Assembly (NCBI GenBank): GCA_033980235.1 | Contig: CM067067.1 | Span: 31,816,451 to 31,880,450 of the forward strand | Direction: 5' to 3' | Length of the DNA stretch: 64,000 nt | DNA from: Diadema setosum | Lineage: Eukaryota; Echinodermata; Echinoidea; Diadematoida; Diadematidae | Shown: piece by piece, positions 33,701 through 38,961 of the stretch | How the letters are laid out: the number at the start of each line of letters is the position of its first letter | How positions within the stretch are numbered: position 1 is the first letter of the stretch | Made by a program: the position numbers and the translations under genes | Notes under the pieces: generated by a model | What the model was told of the DNA's origin: nothing | What the model saw: only the letters and a program-made list of their open reading frames with translations | Databases searched by the model: none

Positions 33701-36095
33701 TACAATAGTGTTTGATGTACACGTAGAAAGCTAGACTATCATAAGCAATAATCATTGCTTGAAGTGATAGTAGCTCCCAGAATACATACGTATTGGAATG
33801 GAAGATTCAGAAAATGAATGCCAGCATAATGATAATATGTGCCACTTTGAATAAATTCAAAGACAATTTCATGACATGTTTGAGCTGTACGTGGAAAGTT
33901 CACTGGTGCATGCAGTGTGCATTTTGTTATCTTTTTAATTAATTTTTTATTCGAATTTCGTTCAATTTCATATCACAAAATTCACGTTCACAGAAACAAA
34001 AACAAAACATTATACAAAGACAAACTGCATTATACACATACATTGTACATTATTGTCAATCTTACACTATACAAAGACAAAATGCAGTATACACAAACAT
34101 TGTGCAAAATAATGTCAAACTTACATTGTGACTTTTTTAACCAAAGAAAAGAAATCCGGTTTGTTTGTTTTGTAACACGCATGTTCTCGCAAAATGCCCG
34201 CAAAACGGGGGAATGATAGTTTGCTCAAAACAACTGGGCATATTCCATTGGTTCTCCAAAAAAAAAGGAGAAAAAAGGAATTTAATATTGCTAGGAAATT
34301 TGTCGTGGCGGAGAAATATCGCCATATTTCAGAGGCGGATTTCTTCCTTTTTTCTTTTGGTATAAAAAGAAAAGAATAGAAAGCATTATTGGGTCAATCA
34401 ATCATTCATGGTTTTATTTCAGCACTTCGTGTGTTTTAGGTGACGATTGGTAATGAAAAGCCCGTAACGTTGTAGGCCTACAAACTGTCCAAAGTCCGTG
34501 ACATAGCAGGGTTAAAAGAAAACAGGAAAAGGCAGCTTTTGTATATGCACTCGGGTATGTGTTAATTCATCAGGACCATTGTTGTTGTTGCTGTTGTTGT
34601 TGCTGTTGTTTTTGCTGTTTTTGTGTTGTACGTGTGTGTGTGAGTGTGAGTGCGTGTGCGTGTGTGTGTGTGTGCGTGTTTTCAGTGGTTGTGTCAAGTT
34701 AATAAAAGAAGACTAATGAGTTGCTTAAAATCAATGTAATTGAAAGGAACGAAGTCAATAAAGTACATTATTCTTTGTGGGTTGGAAGTCATAGCAATGT
34801 TTTGGTCTTGCCACATCTAAAATCACATTTCAAAATTCAACAATTTCCGACTGATAAACTTGGCCATGTTAAGAGAAGAACCGATAAACAAAAATCAGGT
34901 CAAATCAAGAGTCAAAAAGAAACGAAGTTTGCGAGGAATTTGTTGAGAGGTTGGTTGTCACGTTTGCAGCGACTCAAAACAATCTCCATTGCTTCATCGG
35001 GACGACTCTGGCTTAAGACCTTTGTCCCGATTGTCCCACTGGATCGGTTAGAAGAGGTCAGACATTTTTTTTTAATCTTCAGATTACACGAAGGTCAATG
35101 AATAACCCTGCACATCGCACAGAAATTAGCACGCAAACGAATTTCACATAAAGCTAAAACTTCCTTTGCACGTCCATTTCATCATTAAGGTTTCTTTGTT
35201 TTCTCATTTTTGATGTGCAAACTGTGTTTTAAGATTTGTGACAGATATTGAAAAGTGGAAATATGAATATAACACAAACCCAGTTCATTTCTCCAACTTT
35301 TACAGTGATGATCAAAACAAAGTTGATAATCAACCATTCTTACACAATACCGAGGTTTCTCGGCTACATTATTCTTTTTGACGTAAGGCATTAAAATATT
35401 TGAATAAATCTGCTTTCTCCGGCTATAAGGCTTTAAGTTACTGACCATTTCGTGGCCAGTCGAAGTTGGGGCATAACTCTATCGTTTTCCTATCCTACTA
35501 GACGCTCTATGTGATGTTGAATTTAGGTTGCTCTTTATCATTATTCGATAAATTCATGTAGTTCAAATGAATAGTACAAAGAGTTTGCAGTATATAGCAA
35601 ATACTGAAGGGGTGCATTTTTTTTTTCATAGCTTCATCATAATTGTCTTCCTTCATTAAATTTGATTTTATGCAAAGTTCCCTTTTCGACTTTTACGTGT
35701 ACTCTAATGCGTGTCCCTTGTCGACGTCTGTTCCATTCAGGAAGCAAAGTTAGCTTGCCTTGAGGATGTAATGTCTCCGTTTTTATTGTCCAGGGTTTGC
35801 CCCATTAATCAGTGTATCGGTTAGATGACAGCAATTTTATACGGTGATATTCAAGATATGAGGTCGCAATGGAAAAGAAAAACACCAACATACACTAATA
35901 AGGATTTTGCTAATTCTTTAACCGCTGCAGCGGTTAAAAGAATTAGCAAAGTCCTTTTAAGTGTATGTTGGTGTTTTCAAACTGATTATAACCAGCAATG
36001 GTTAGAATCAGTTTGAAAACAGTAACCTTTTAACATAAAATGAAAAACTTACCTTGTGCGAGCACAGAGAGGAGAACTAGCAAATAGACACGCAT
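5765..36095 (-). CDS. Gene 1: multi-CTLD mannose-receptor-like protein, 5' part (17 exons)
   Basis: The protein starts with a secretion signal and continues as a chain of C-type lectin-like domains: CTLD1 (exons 2-4), CTLD2 (5-7), CTLD3 (8-11), a linker (12), CTLD4 (13-15), a linker (16) and the first exon of CTLD5 (17). The 3' exons are left of the window, so membrane anchoring is unknown. Each CTLD shows the expected Cys, the WIG/WxG core and the closing Cys pair. CTLD1 and CTLD4 carry EPN plus WND, the residues that bind calcium and mannose-type sugars; CTLD2 and CTLD3 lack them. All 16 visible introns obey GT-AG and keep phase. By family knowledge such receptors act in secretion or at the cell surface in glycan recognition and uptake. 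A second, similar gene lies upstream in the same orientation. Confidence 0.88.
6007..6334. mobile_element. MITE with long terminal inverted repeats
   Basis: The left end TGGCCCGAATTCACGAAGGT returns as its reverse complement at 6315-6334, and the match continues inwards across CATGGTTTAAACCATGG-type blocks for about 60 bp. TA flanks both ends (6005-6006 and 6335-6336). The middle is made of alternating TTTCGT/ACGAAA runs. No open frame; non-autonomous DNA transposon of a TA-targeting type. Confidence 0.85.
6360..6473. repeat. Hairpin flanked by a 13-bp direct repeat
   Basis: Arms at 6404-6422 and 6442-6460 share GTTCAGGTGCAAGTTTCTT in inverted form. TATGTTGATATCA occurs at 6360-6372 and again at 6461-6473. 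Confidence 0.6.
7239..7280 (-). CDS. Gene 1 exon 16: 42-base linker micro-exon
   Basis: Encodes EQRATVGPLPDVT between CTLD4 and CTLD5. Acceptor CTTCCAG, donor GTAAGT, phase 1-1, as in the other linker exons. Confidence 0.72.
7342..7395. repeat. TAATA microsatellite
   Basis: Runs of AATAT/TAATA units in intron 15 region upstream of exon 16; no coding content. Confidence 0.7.
7777..7814. repeat. (TA)n microsatellite
   Basis: Uninterrupted TA dinucleotides ending directly at a perfect palindrome. Confidence 0.9.
7815..7856. repeat. Perfect 42-bp palindrome
   Basis: Two 21-base arms (TTGGACAATGATAAG... and its exact reverse complement) meet without a spacer at 7835/7836. Lies between a TA repeat and a hammerhead-like motif in intron 15. 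Confidence 0.9.
7862..7915 (+). ncRNA. Hammerhead-ribozyme-like motif
   Basis: CTGACGA is followed by a hairpin (GCCTG-AGG-CAGGC) and then GAAA, the order of the conserved hammerhead core with its stem II. ACAC before and GTGT after could pair as stem I. Hammerhead motifs are known in Penelope-like and similar retroelements; cleavage activity here is not shown. Confidence 0.35.
8614..8764 (-). CDS. Gene 1 exon 15: CTLD4, sugar-binding end
   Basis: Contains WYEGEPNNIGNEDC and GTWNDHQC, then RFICKMPK: complete EPN, Glu and WND set. Phase 0 in, phase 1 out (GTGAGT). Confidence 0.9.
9469..9563 (-). CDS. Gene 1 exon 14: CTLD4, WIG core
   Basis: Encodes RIRFIDDDVWIGYND and TWVWTDGSPSG. Two donors overlap (GTGTAAGT); the second, GTAAGT, keeps frame with the next exon. 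Confidence 0.87.
9825..10047. mobile_element. Small MITE rich in TTGCAAT motifs
   Basis: Ends AGGGGGTGTTGCAA and TTGCAACACCC are inverted copies. The interior repeats TTGCAAT/ATTGCAA many times in both orientations. No coding frame. Confidence 0.75.
10493..10673. mobile_element. pogo/Tigger-type MITE, about 180 bp
   Basis: TACAGTGTACTTTTGTTATA at the left end pairs with TGTAACAGGAGTGCACTGTA at the right. CAGT ends next to TA are typical of pogo/Tigger (Tc1-mariner superfamily) derivatives. Confidence 0.7.
10690..10830. repeat. Telomere-like GGTTAGGG stretch ending in a palindrome
   Basis: Imperfect GGGTTAGG/GGGTCAGG units lead into an exact 20-bp inverted repeat: 10780-10799 (CGGTTAGGGTTAGGGTCACC) and 10804-10823, with a 4-base spacer. 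Confidence 0.75.
10832..11080 (+). mobile_element. tRNA-SINE family 1, copy a (head missing)
   Basis: Shares the body (CATGCACGTAAAAGATCCCG, AGAGCAGGGTGTTTAACCCG, CTTCTCAGATGGAAAATGAA) with the copies near 33.1 and 37.1 kb. Ends in an (AAAC)n tail at about 11053-11077. The tRNA-like head is absent. A 26-bp piece is duplicated at its left end. Confidence 0.75.
11186..11350 (-). CDS. Gene 1 exon 13: CTLD4, N-terminal part
   Basis: Reads LGYCERGWALYDNFCYT and DYCRNLFDTADLTSI. Acceptor GCATACAG, donor GTACAG, phase 1-1. Confidence 0.88.
11979..12054. repeat. (TAGA)n microsatellite
   Basis: About 18 GATA/TAGA units in the intron between exons 12 and 13, 50 bp from the donor of exon 12 on the minus strand. 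Confidence 0.9.
12102..12134 (-). CDS. Gene 1 exon 12: 33-base linker micro-exon
   Basis: Encodes SEVTPVIPDIG, a Pro-containing spacer between CTLD3 and CTLD4. Acceptor TATATAG, donor GTAAGT, phase 1-1. It is short, but sites and phase agree and gene 2 has equivalent linker exons. Confidence 0.75.
12565..13190 (+). pseudogene. L1/Tx1-type LINE remnant: endonuclease part, frameshifted
   Basis: Pieces read, in successive frames, LCSLNVRGVG, FLQEARSTPETEQDW, FSHGNLNSRGTCILF, and GGDFHCVLDVN. These match the order of APE-type endonuclease blocks of L1/Tx1-like LINEs (start, catalytic Glu, SHG/SRG, GDFN). Several frame changes make it dead. A C-terminal piece of the same type lies at 22.1 kb. Confidence 0.65.
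13480..18131 (+). mobile_element. LINE (CR1/L2-like), apparently full ORF2
   Basis: A 1047-codon open frame (14260-17403) is followed by a T-rich 3' UTR with AATAAA near 18101 and a tandem tail of TTGAAC units at 18108-18131. Such short tandem tails are usual in CR1/L2-type LINEs. The C/T-rich stretch 13480-14259 is probably its 5' UTR. No ORF1 was recognised. It lies antisense to gene 1 in intron 11; target-site duplications were not identified. Confidence 0.8.
14260..17403 (+). CDS. LINE ORF2: endonuclease and reverse transcriptase
   Basis: This 1047-residue protein has an APE-type endonuclease (about residues 92-310) with HLNIRSL at 95, SETWL with its Glu at 127, GIIYRPPN at 199, LLGDYNIDL at 232 and TDHYPI at 300. 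The reverse transcriptase (about 560-860) shows KLAKVIPIFKKG, SNYRPISLLSSLSKVLEKII, FGFRERHST, LDFSKAFDTINH (677), GVPQGSLLGPLLF (734) and FADDTSVF with the catalytic ADD at 766-768. No stop or frameshift interrupts it, so it may still be active. The motif set fits the CR1/L2 part of the Jockey superfamily; the exact clade was not determined. Confidence 0.9.
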   Translation: MADLSNAPFHSVPNDDFFELCRLTTSESDSVDEAPITQTTPYDNLVADNLNSVVNELPYDFTNDLNLNMSCNYVTVNQCKDMYFSFCKDTFSLLHLNIRSLNKHFDELKFLLESDASQSLSVIGLSETWLTSTTEDSFAIDGYNMFVSNRSDRSGGGVAFYVSSIYKCIVHNDISRMDNTVESLFVEIYIPGCRNVLLGIIYRPPNSNILDFVTYLSDVLKNPIFRKKDCFLLGDYNIDLLKSGNDHIPNEFLETLLSSSFLPLISKPTRITDHSATLIDNLFCNILPLPESFIVLSDVTDHYPIMTHFTLKTLVNDAKPSSPLFKRKISCEKLASLDAALENADWSRVYESDDVNESFDNFMETFDFLLDVIIPKQKSKMDYKKTPRLPWISKSILRSINRKNRLYYKYKMEKTERTKNKYTSYKNTLTRILRLEKKRYYSQQLLRYKSDIKNTWKVLKQAMNIPNKKAEICEIKWDDETIDDPVDIANIFNSYFSKIGETLAHGIPAAEQNFTEFLGQNNPNSIFLTPSNRHEIIDIVSSLTNKRSSGYDDIDNCILKGVISSVADPLAHIFNLSISNGIFPDKMKLAKVIPIFKKGNNLDVSNYRPISLLSSLSKVLEKIIYIRIINFCNVHKIFTNCQFGFRERHSTIHAVLHFIDKVVNATDNHSHLISIFLDFSKAFDTINHNILLHKLSHYGIRGKALEWFKSYLANRKQFVSIKDNHSVIRDVKCGVPQGSLLGPLLFIIYINDFSSVSELLSFIHFADDTSVFLAHNDIDVLVQQVNTELKKVTNWVRANKLSLNVQKTKYMLFSNTVDSLNSEIVLNDCNLESVSYFKFLGIFVDNKLSWKIHIDHICKIISRNIGVMNRLKFYIPEKTLLVLYSSLILPYLNYGILAWGNTHQTQLNRVLLLQKKALRIISNSPTRSHTNALFDCYKLLKINELFLFNLGQFMYMYDNNLLPPIFDFMFQKNQSFHNYPTRRSNEFHLPLLRTILAKNTLIYTGPNYWNSLNHNLKSAPSIYSFKRRLKSFLLQSYNDDSQSHISL
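18261..18332 (-). CDS. Gene 1 exon 11: CTLD3, C-terminal end
   Basis: A 72-base exon reading DSTGLWQDQSC and GGFVCKIAVG, which supplies the last two conserved Cys. WQD replaces WND. Phase 1 on both sides. The 3' end of a LINE begins only about 130 bp into the next intron. Confidence 0.85.
18963..18979. repeat. Poly-C tract
   Basis: A homopolymer of about 17 C in intron 10; the rest of this intron (18333-19531) holds a GT-rich stretch at 19296-19336 and TTTG/TTTA repeats at 19458-19508, with no gene. Confidence 0.8.
19532..19660 (-). CDS. Gene 1 exon 10: CTLD3, W-core and loop
   Basis: Encodes TLQDGQWAWEHDTG, HWVNGIVPAGEYG and EDCAFMYTG. NGIVPAG stands where EPN would be, so no canonical sugar site. 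Phase 1 on both sides. Confidence 0.87.
20126..20293. mobile_element. Palindromic MITE, about 168 bp
   Basis: CATAAAGCTGTTCGTAAAGT near the left end reappears inverted near the right end (AACTTTACGAACAGCTTCAT), and GGTGATC/GATCACC continue the pairing inwards. No coding frame. Confidence 0.75.
20536..20578. repeat. (TA)n microsatellite, left of a hammerhead-like motif
   Basis: About 21 TA units. A second TA run lies at 20764-20813, so a segment of about 185 bp is framed by TA repeats in intron 9. Confidence 0.9.
20672..20716 (+). ncRNA. Degenerate hammerhead-like motif
   Basis: TTTGATAAAGGTCTTTGACC is followed by GAAACGTC: a GGTC-TTT-GACC hairpin between a near CTGATGA core and GAAA, then a GTC triplet. 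Two core bases differ from consensus, so it is probably inactive. Confidence 0.3.
20764..20813. repeat. (TA)n microsatellite, right of the motif
   Basis: About 22 TA units, ending 30 bases from the donor of exon 9 (minus strand). Confidence 0.9.
20843..20925 (-). CDS. Gene 1 exon 9: CTLD3, middle
   Basis: Encodes ENENLFIATEMQRLN and ETMWFGYSG; WFGY replaces the common WIGL. Acceptor TTGCAG, donor GTGAGT, phases 2 and 1. Confidence 0.87.
21064..21320. repeat. Dispersed repeat fragment with G and C homopolymers
   Basis: The words ACCTAGAAACCACATTATGA and AAATGTTAAAGAG recur near 48.15 kb, so this is a copy of an interspersed repeat. Long G and C runs follow at 21184-21195 and 21207-21225. Confidence 0.55.
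21641..21767 (-). CDS. Gene 1 exon 8: CTLD3, N-terminal part
   Basis: Reads VCQDGWVIHGGQCYQF and YYCEAQGGWLASIL, the opening of a third CTLD. Phase 1 in after GCGCAG, phase 2 out at GTGAGA. Confidence 0.88.
22085..22600 (+). pseudogene. L1/Tx1-type LINE remnant: C-terminal end and 3' UTR
   Basis: Reads CSSPTETIIHLFWECDVKQR, the Cys/His block near the C-terminus of L1/Tx1-type reverse transcriptases, then after a frameshift NAKYYIFSVRNIKKSLDF. 5'-truncated fragment in intron 7. Confidence 0.7.
22898..23001 (-). CDS. Gene 1 exon 7: CTLD2, C-terminal part
   Basis: Encodes IYPGCAMVKTRTSGNW and CDDEDYRFICEKDE. The acceptor is CTCAAG after a long pyrimidine tract. A second AG 11 bases on would shift the frame into a stop, so the first was chosen. 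Ends in phase 1. Confidence 0.86.
23255..23330 (-). mobile_element. Probable LINE 3' end, reverse orientation
   Basis: Tandem ATTTCCTTTC-like units at the edge of a unique stretch read as (GGAAA)n/(GAAAT)n tails on the minus strand. Only the tail is clear. Confidence 0.35.
23767..23819. repeat. (TTG)n microsatellite
   Basis: About 17 GTT units just outside the donor of exon 6 (minus strand). Confidence 0.9.
23836..23927 (-). CDS. Gene 1 exon 6: CTLD2, middle
   Basis: Encodes GRGAGNYIWQDGTEL and SYTNWGTLQPAT. The place where EPN would lie reads GTLQPA, so this domain lacks the sugar-site triplet. Phase 0 in, phase 2 out (GTAGGC). Confidence 0.87.
24725..24787. repeat. (CA)n microsatellite
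   Basis: CA dinucleotides with a few interruptions in intron 5. The remainder of this intron (23928-25002) shows no recognised element. Confidence 0.9.
25003..25223 (-). CDS. Gene 1 exon 5: CTLD2, N-terminal half
   Basis: Reads CDVPNGWEGFDGKCYRW, then EYCTMLGGYVISI and NMPYWTGLSDK. The donor GTGGGG is weak but keeps phase 0 with the next exon. Confidence 0.87.
25741..25943 (+). mobile_element. LINE 3' end (CR1/L2-like), truncated
   Basis: A T-rich 3' UTR leads to ATTAAATAAAATGAATTGAA and a tail of GAAACT/GAACT-like units, the same style as the full LINE in intron 11. No coding part remains. Confidence 0.5.
25964..26097 (-). CDS. Gene 1 exon 4: CTLD1, sugar-binding end
   Basis: Contains NWSPGEPNNE, GEDC and GKWNDEQC, then NYIC. 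This is the full EPN, Glu and WND set that in known CTLDs coordinates calcium and mannose-type sugars. Phase 2 in, phase 1 out. Confidence 0.9.
26187..26458 (+). mobile_element. tRNA-derived SINE, family 2
   Basis: A tRNA-like head has a degenerate A box and the B-box-like GAGCTCGATTCCC at 26240-26252. The body contains CAGTGCTTACGTCCTTGGAC and GGGGCTACTGTGCCCTGGAT and ends in (TTATCA)n. Fills most of intron 3. Confidence 0.7.
26648..26760 (-). CDS. Gene 1 exon 3: CTLD1, WIGL core
   Basis: Encodes NWLADQISVYNEIFWIGLWD and then SFIWVDGTEMTW, the WIGL and W-x-DG strands of the fold. Phase 0 in, phase 2 out (donor GTAAGT). Confidence 0.88.
26791..27628. mobile_element. Long-TIR MITE, family X, copy 1 with a nested insertion
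   Basis: Ends AAAGGGGGAATTCAGTCC and GGACTGGATTTCCCCT are inverted, and the pairing continues for over 150 bp each side. A second copy lies at 37.9-38.5 kb. A foreign segment (27025-27250) interrupts this copy. Confidence 0.8.
27025..27250 (+). mobile_element. LINE 3' end inserted into the MITE
   Basis: Absent from the otherwise collinear MITE copy at 38.1 kb. Ends in AATAAATCAAATCAAATCAA, a short tandem tail of LINE type. Confidence 0.6.
27703..27885. mobile_element. Possible pogo-like MITE
   Basis: TACAGCGCAATCCCGTTTTA and repeated AAATTTCGGATACAACG / AAATTTCGATATAACAA words resemble the element at 10.5 kb. The right terminal repeat is weak. Confidence 0.4.
27886..29700. other. Intron 2 segment without recognised genes
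   Basis: Several open frames exist but show no domain or conserved motif. A pair of diverged direct repeats of about 65 bp sharing CTCTAGATTTTAGA lies at 29173-29288. A run of A is at 28414-28425. Confidence 0.5.
29715..30040. repeat. Tandem repeat, about 2.7 units of ~121 bp
   Basis: Each unit starts near TGTAATGGSTTAGCCCTATTT and contains AAGATGGTTGCCAAAATGAC and AGAAAAACTGATATTGCCGT. Starts are at about 29715, 29835 and 29957; an older partial unit precedes them. Confidence 0.8.
30519..31026 (-). other. Unrecognised GC-rich open frames (Ala/Pro/Ser/Thr-rich)
   Basis: An ATG at 31026 opens MAPILRKAAVNLDSTNGTAH and goes on Ala/Ser/Thr-rich for 98 codons. An overlapping frame (start 30770) carries PASTPKIGAPSTCSL and HFVARKHGNHKDAKR to 30519. 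Base composition is clearly higher in G+C than the intron around it, and the upstream 300 bp are also CG-rich. It could be the 5' part of a retroelement or a decayed gene. No family was recognised. Confidence 0.3.
31745..31905 (-). CDS. Gene 1 exon 2: CTLD1, N-terminal part
   Basis: Reads AYTLECPTGWLRYDDQC and later FCQRVHADLIVIKDQ, the usual opening of a CTLD (Cys-x-x-Gly-Trp, then the first long-loop Cys). Entry is phase 1 after CCTAG, exit phase 0 at GTAAGA. Confidence 0.88.
32908..33266 (+). mobile_element. tRNA-derived SINE, family 1, copy b, full length with 13-bp TSD
   Basis: The head has A-box TAGCTCAGTCGG and B-box GGGTTCGATTCC like a tRNA gene; the body matches copies at 10.9 and 37.1 kb; the end is A-rich. 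AGAATGACAGAAT flanks both sides (32895-32907 and 33267-33279), a target-site duplication typical of LINE-driven insertion. It is a SINE, not a working tRNA gene. Confidence 0.88.
33396..33540. mobile_element. Possible pogo-like MITE fragment
   Basis: TACAGTCGAACCTGCCTTTA at the left and a loosely inverted AGTGGCCGCTATGTAGAAAG at the right; GTCTATAGCG occurs twice inside. Short of a clear right terminus. Confidence 0.4.
34008..34130. repeat. Direct repeat, two ~58-bp units
   Basis: TATACAAAGACAAACTGCAT...CATTGTACATTATTGTCAA recurs as TATACAAAGACAAAATGCAG...CATTGTGCAAAATAATGTC. Part of an AT-rich stretch (33541-34400) in intron 1 without genes. Confidence 0.6.
34577..34682. repeat. TTG-rich and (TG)n microsatellites
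   Basis: TTGTTG/CTGTTG units at 34577-34627 are followed by TG repeats at 34632-34678. From here to the palindrome at 35.88 kb nothing else was recognised. Confidence 0.8.
35878..36018. repeat. 100-bp near-perfect palindrome followed by a second hairpin
   Basis: Arms 35878-35927 and 35928-35977 pair around CCGCTGCAGCGG with few mismatches. At once a smaller inverted repeat follows (CAAACTGATT... and ...AATCAGTTTG, 35978-36016). Only about 30 bp separate it from the donor of the signal-peptide exon. Confidence 0.85.
36053..36095 (-). CDS. Gene 1 exon 1: start codon and signal peptide
   Basis: The exon encodes MRVYLLVLLSVLAQ and one extra base, a classic short signal peptide with an Arg and a Leu/Val core. 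The ATG has A at -3. The donor is GTAAGT after CACAAG, phase 1. No TATA box or transcription start was identified upstream, so a 5' UTR exon could exist. Confidence 0.88.
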
Positions 36096-36974
36096 GGTTA
36101 ATTATTGTTCATATCCTTCGTGATATGATAACTTCTTCTCAAGGCAACGCTGGGAAGTAGATCTCCTCCAACTCCTGTGACACGAGATGTCTATTGAAGA
36201 ATAGTTGTAGTGGTAGTAGCCAACGCGAACCCAATTCTGCTAAAATCAGGGATAGAAAGTGAGAAAATAATCCAAGATATTGTCTGCCAGTCCGTCGCAC
36301 TTTTCAAGAACGACAGAGTCTGCAGAAGAGCGTCGTGTTTGGATCAGCCCTGAAGATAGCACTAATCGCGAGATCTCGCGGAGAACATGAACTTGCCCCC
36401 GATCATTGCAGGACCCAGTACGGGACAGGCTGTGCCTGGATCTCACGTCGAGCAGTGGGCGCGACAGCCTGTGGAGGCAACTCCCCCCATTCCGCTATCA
36501 CTGCAAGTGGCCCATAATTAGTCCTTCGACAAACTCAGAGGGGTTCGAAGTCGAAGATCATATCTGTAAAATCTGCATATTGTTATGATAGTTCTTCTTC
36601 TTTGATTTTTCTTCTTTTCCTTTATTCTTAAGTAAGCATTTTTGGATTGTTGCAAAATGTTTCTCTGTCTTATCGACTTCAATCCTGACCGTGTTTACTC
36701 TGATAATGGTATTAGACACTTTGTGGTTGTAGTCTGATAATTTTTTTTTTTACGATTTCATAAGAAAAGAAATGCTGATTGCAGGTCAAGTTACTTTCTT
36801 CACATGATATTGGCATATACAACTATCTGTTATTGCCAACAGTAACGGCTGTATGACAGTTCAGTAATTATCCTGAATGAAGAGAATATTGTCTTTTGCG
36901 GAGAGGGGTCATATTTAGATGTTAAATTTTGCTGCCACTCTCCAGGATATACTCTTAAGGAGAGTAACAACAAG

Positions 36975-37322
36975 AGTCTTAGCCAAGCAATGTTGTGTTT
37001 AATCATACCGTCTCCTCGAGTAAGAAGCAAAATACTTGGTCTGTCGGGTAGGACATAAAATGGCAGTTCCGCGTGTGAAAGAGTCACAAAATTAACTCAT
37101 CCACGTGAAAAATCCGGTTTCATTCATTCATCGAAAAGAGCAGGGTGCATGATCCGGTGAAGTGGTCTGCCTCACATCAAGCTGGACCCCATTGGAAGAC
37201 CAGCTAGAATGCAGCTGAATATGGGCTATCCAGTCTTCTTCTCAGATGGAAAGTGAAACAGACAAATCAACCAACCAACCAATCAACCAACCAACCAGCT
37301 AAATAACAAACAAACAAACAAG
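36975..37322 (+). mobile_element. tRNA-SINE family 1, copy c (head degraded)
   Basis: Shares AGCAGGGTGCATGATCCGGT, GACCCCATTGGAAGACCAGC and CTTCTCAGATGGAAAGTGAA with copies a and b, and ends in CAAC/AAAC repeats up to 37322. Confidence 0.75.
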
Positions 37323-37384
37323 ATACATCTTTGTGATTAATCATGAACATCCTGCCATTTATCCATGGTAGCCTGTCAGTGCAA

Positions 37385-37590
37385 GCTCAGTTTAGTTTTC
37401 GTGGAAGGCCTCGTTACTTTACAGTCACCCCAAACTTGGGAAGGTGCCTATTTATAGACCTGGCTCGAAATGAACTAGATGGCTAAAACATCTTGTCCAA
37501 AGATGTACGAACCAGTCAAGATTCCAACACGGGATCTTATGTTTACGAGTTAAAGTTGTTATCCGCTCTACCGACGTGCCTCCCGCCGAA
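37385..37590 (-). mobile_element. SINE related to family 2, reverse orientation
   Basis: On the minus strand a tRNA-like head (GGCACGTCGGTAGAGCGGAT and a weak B box) is followed by TTTGGACAAGATGTTTTAGC and TATAAATAGGCACCTTCCCA, the same layout as the SINE at 26.2 kb. Confidence 0.55.
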
Positions 37591-37929
37591 GACTTGTTTG
37601 GTGTTGAAGAAAATTGATTATTTGTCATTATGACAAATCGTGCTTGTTTTTAGTGGCAAATTTTTGTTTCTATACTATAACAATAATTGTCACTGGTGAC
37701 AAATTTCCTTTCATTACGCTTGAGACAGATTGTGACAGAAAAATACATAATATAACTTCTTTATGAAAAAGAAATTAGTTGCTTTATTGAGATTGTTCGC
37801 CGAATCAAGATTTGTCGCTGAAATGGCCATTTATAGTTATATCAGCGATATAGGTGTTGCATTAAAAAAACCCTTTGCTGTAGGATAATTATTGGGTTGG
37901 AATATTCGATAGTTTTATTTCTGAAATGA

Positions 37930-38540
37930 TTGGACGATAAATTAGTCTGACCAAAAGAGTAAAATCTTACGAGTTCAACGGTAAAAATTTGACTAAAATC
38001 GGAAGAAAAATAAGGAAGTTATGACATTTTGAAGTTTTGTTAATTTCTGCAAAATAGTTCTCGTACAGTGGATATGAATATACATAATGAGTGAGCTAAC
38101 CATTTCATAACCTCACAATTTGCCATTGATCGTGAACAAAAGAAATAAAAATGACGGAAATTCAATGTTTCTGTCATTGAAGTATGAAACATGATGTTAT
38201 TCCTATCGTTAAATAACCTCCTGGTTGGTTAACTTTAGAATAGTGATTAGTTAGATATACCAGGATTTGGGCCTCGGGCATAATTGTGTTTGAATTATTA
38301 TTATTTTTTTTTTTTTGGTACAAACTATATGGCAAGTTATGAGGGAATGACATGCTCACTTTTCCATTTGTATGTTCATATTGACTGTTCAAGAACTGTT
38401 TCCTGAAAAATTAGCGAAACTTCAAAATGTCATGACTTCCTTATTTTTCACTCGATTTCGATCAAAATTTTACCGTTGAACTCGTAATAATCTACTCTTT
38501 CTTATCAGACTAACTTTTATTTGGACGGGATTTCCCCTTT
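37930..38540. mobile_element. Long-TIR MITE, family X, copy 2
   Basis: Collinear with 26791-27628 but without the nested LINE tail. Arms share TTACGAGTTCAACGGTAAAA and TTGAAGTTTTGTTAATTTCT with their inverted partners. The left terminus is eroded. Confidence 0.8.
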
Positions 38541-38601
38541 AAGAACGCATCACTTGGTGCACATGCGTTACACTCATCCAGGTGTTTCCAGATAAACACT
38601 A

Positions 38602-38636
38602 CCATCAGGGAGGTGGGAAGTCCCACCTCCCTGACA
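38602..38636. repeat. Short GC-rich hairpin
   Basis: TCAGGGAGGTGGGA, three bases, then TCCCACCTCCCTGA: a strong stem-loop. A similar hairpin lies in the LTR near 5.37 kb. Confidence 0.7.
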
Positions 38637-38961
38637 CTACAGCGAACACGAAAAAGAAACGTGCTTTCTCCTCCACACTTACAGATTGGCCTTTTAGTTA
38701 CAGTGTTGATCCATGTCACTTTTGCCTTGATAAATAAGGTAAAATCAACGGAGCAATATGGTGAAAGTTTCATCATAATTGGACTTTAAAAATTATAAGA
38801 AAGTTGCGGAACGTTACGGTTTTACATTGTTTCCACGAAACAGGGTAAGTAATCCAATCCATCACATTTGCATGAAAATATAGTGAGGGCTTTTTAGGAT
38901 ATAGCTTTGTCCAAATTCATGGTACATGATAATATTATAGAGCTCTTATAGGTGTATTATA

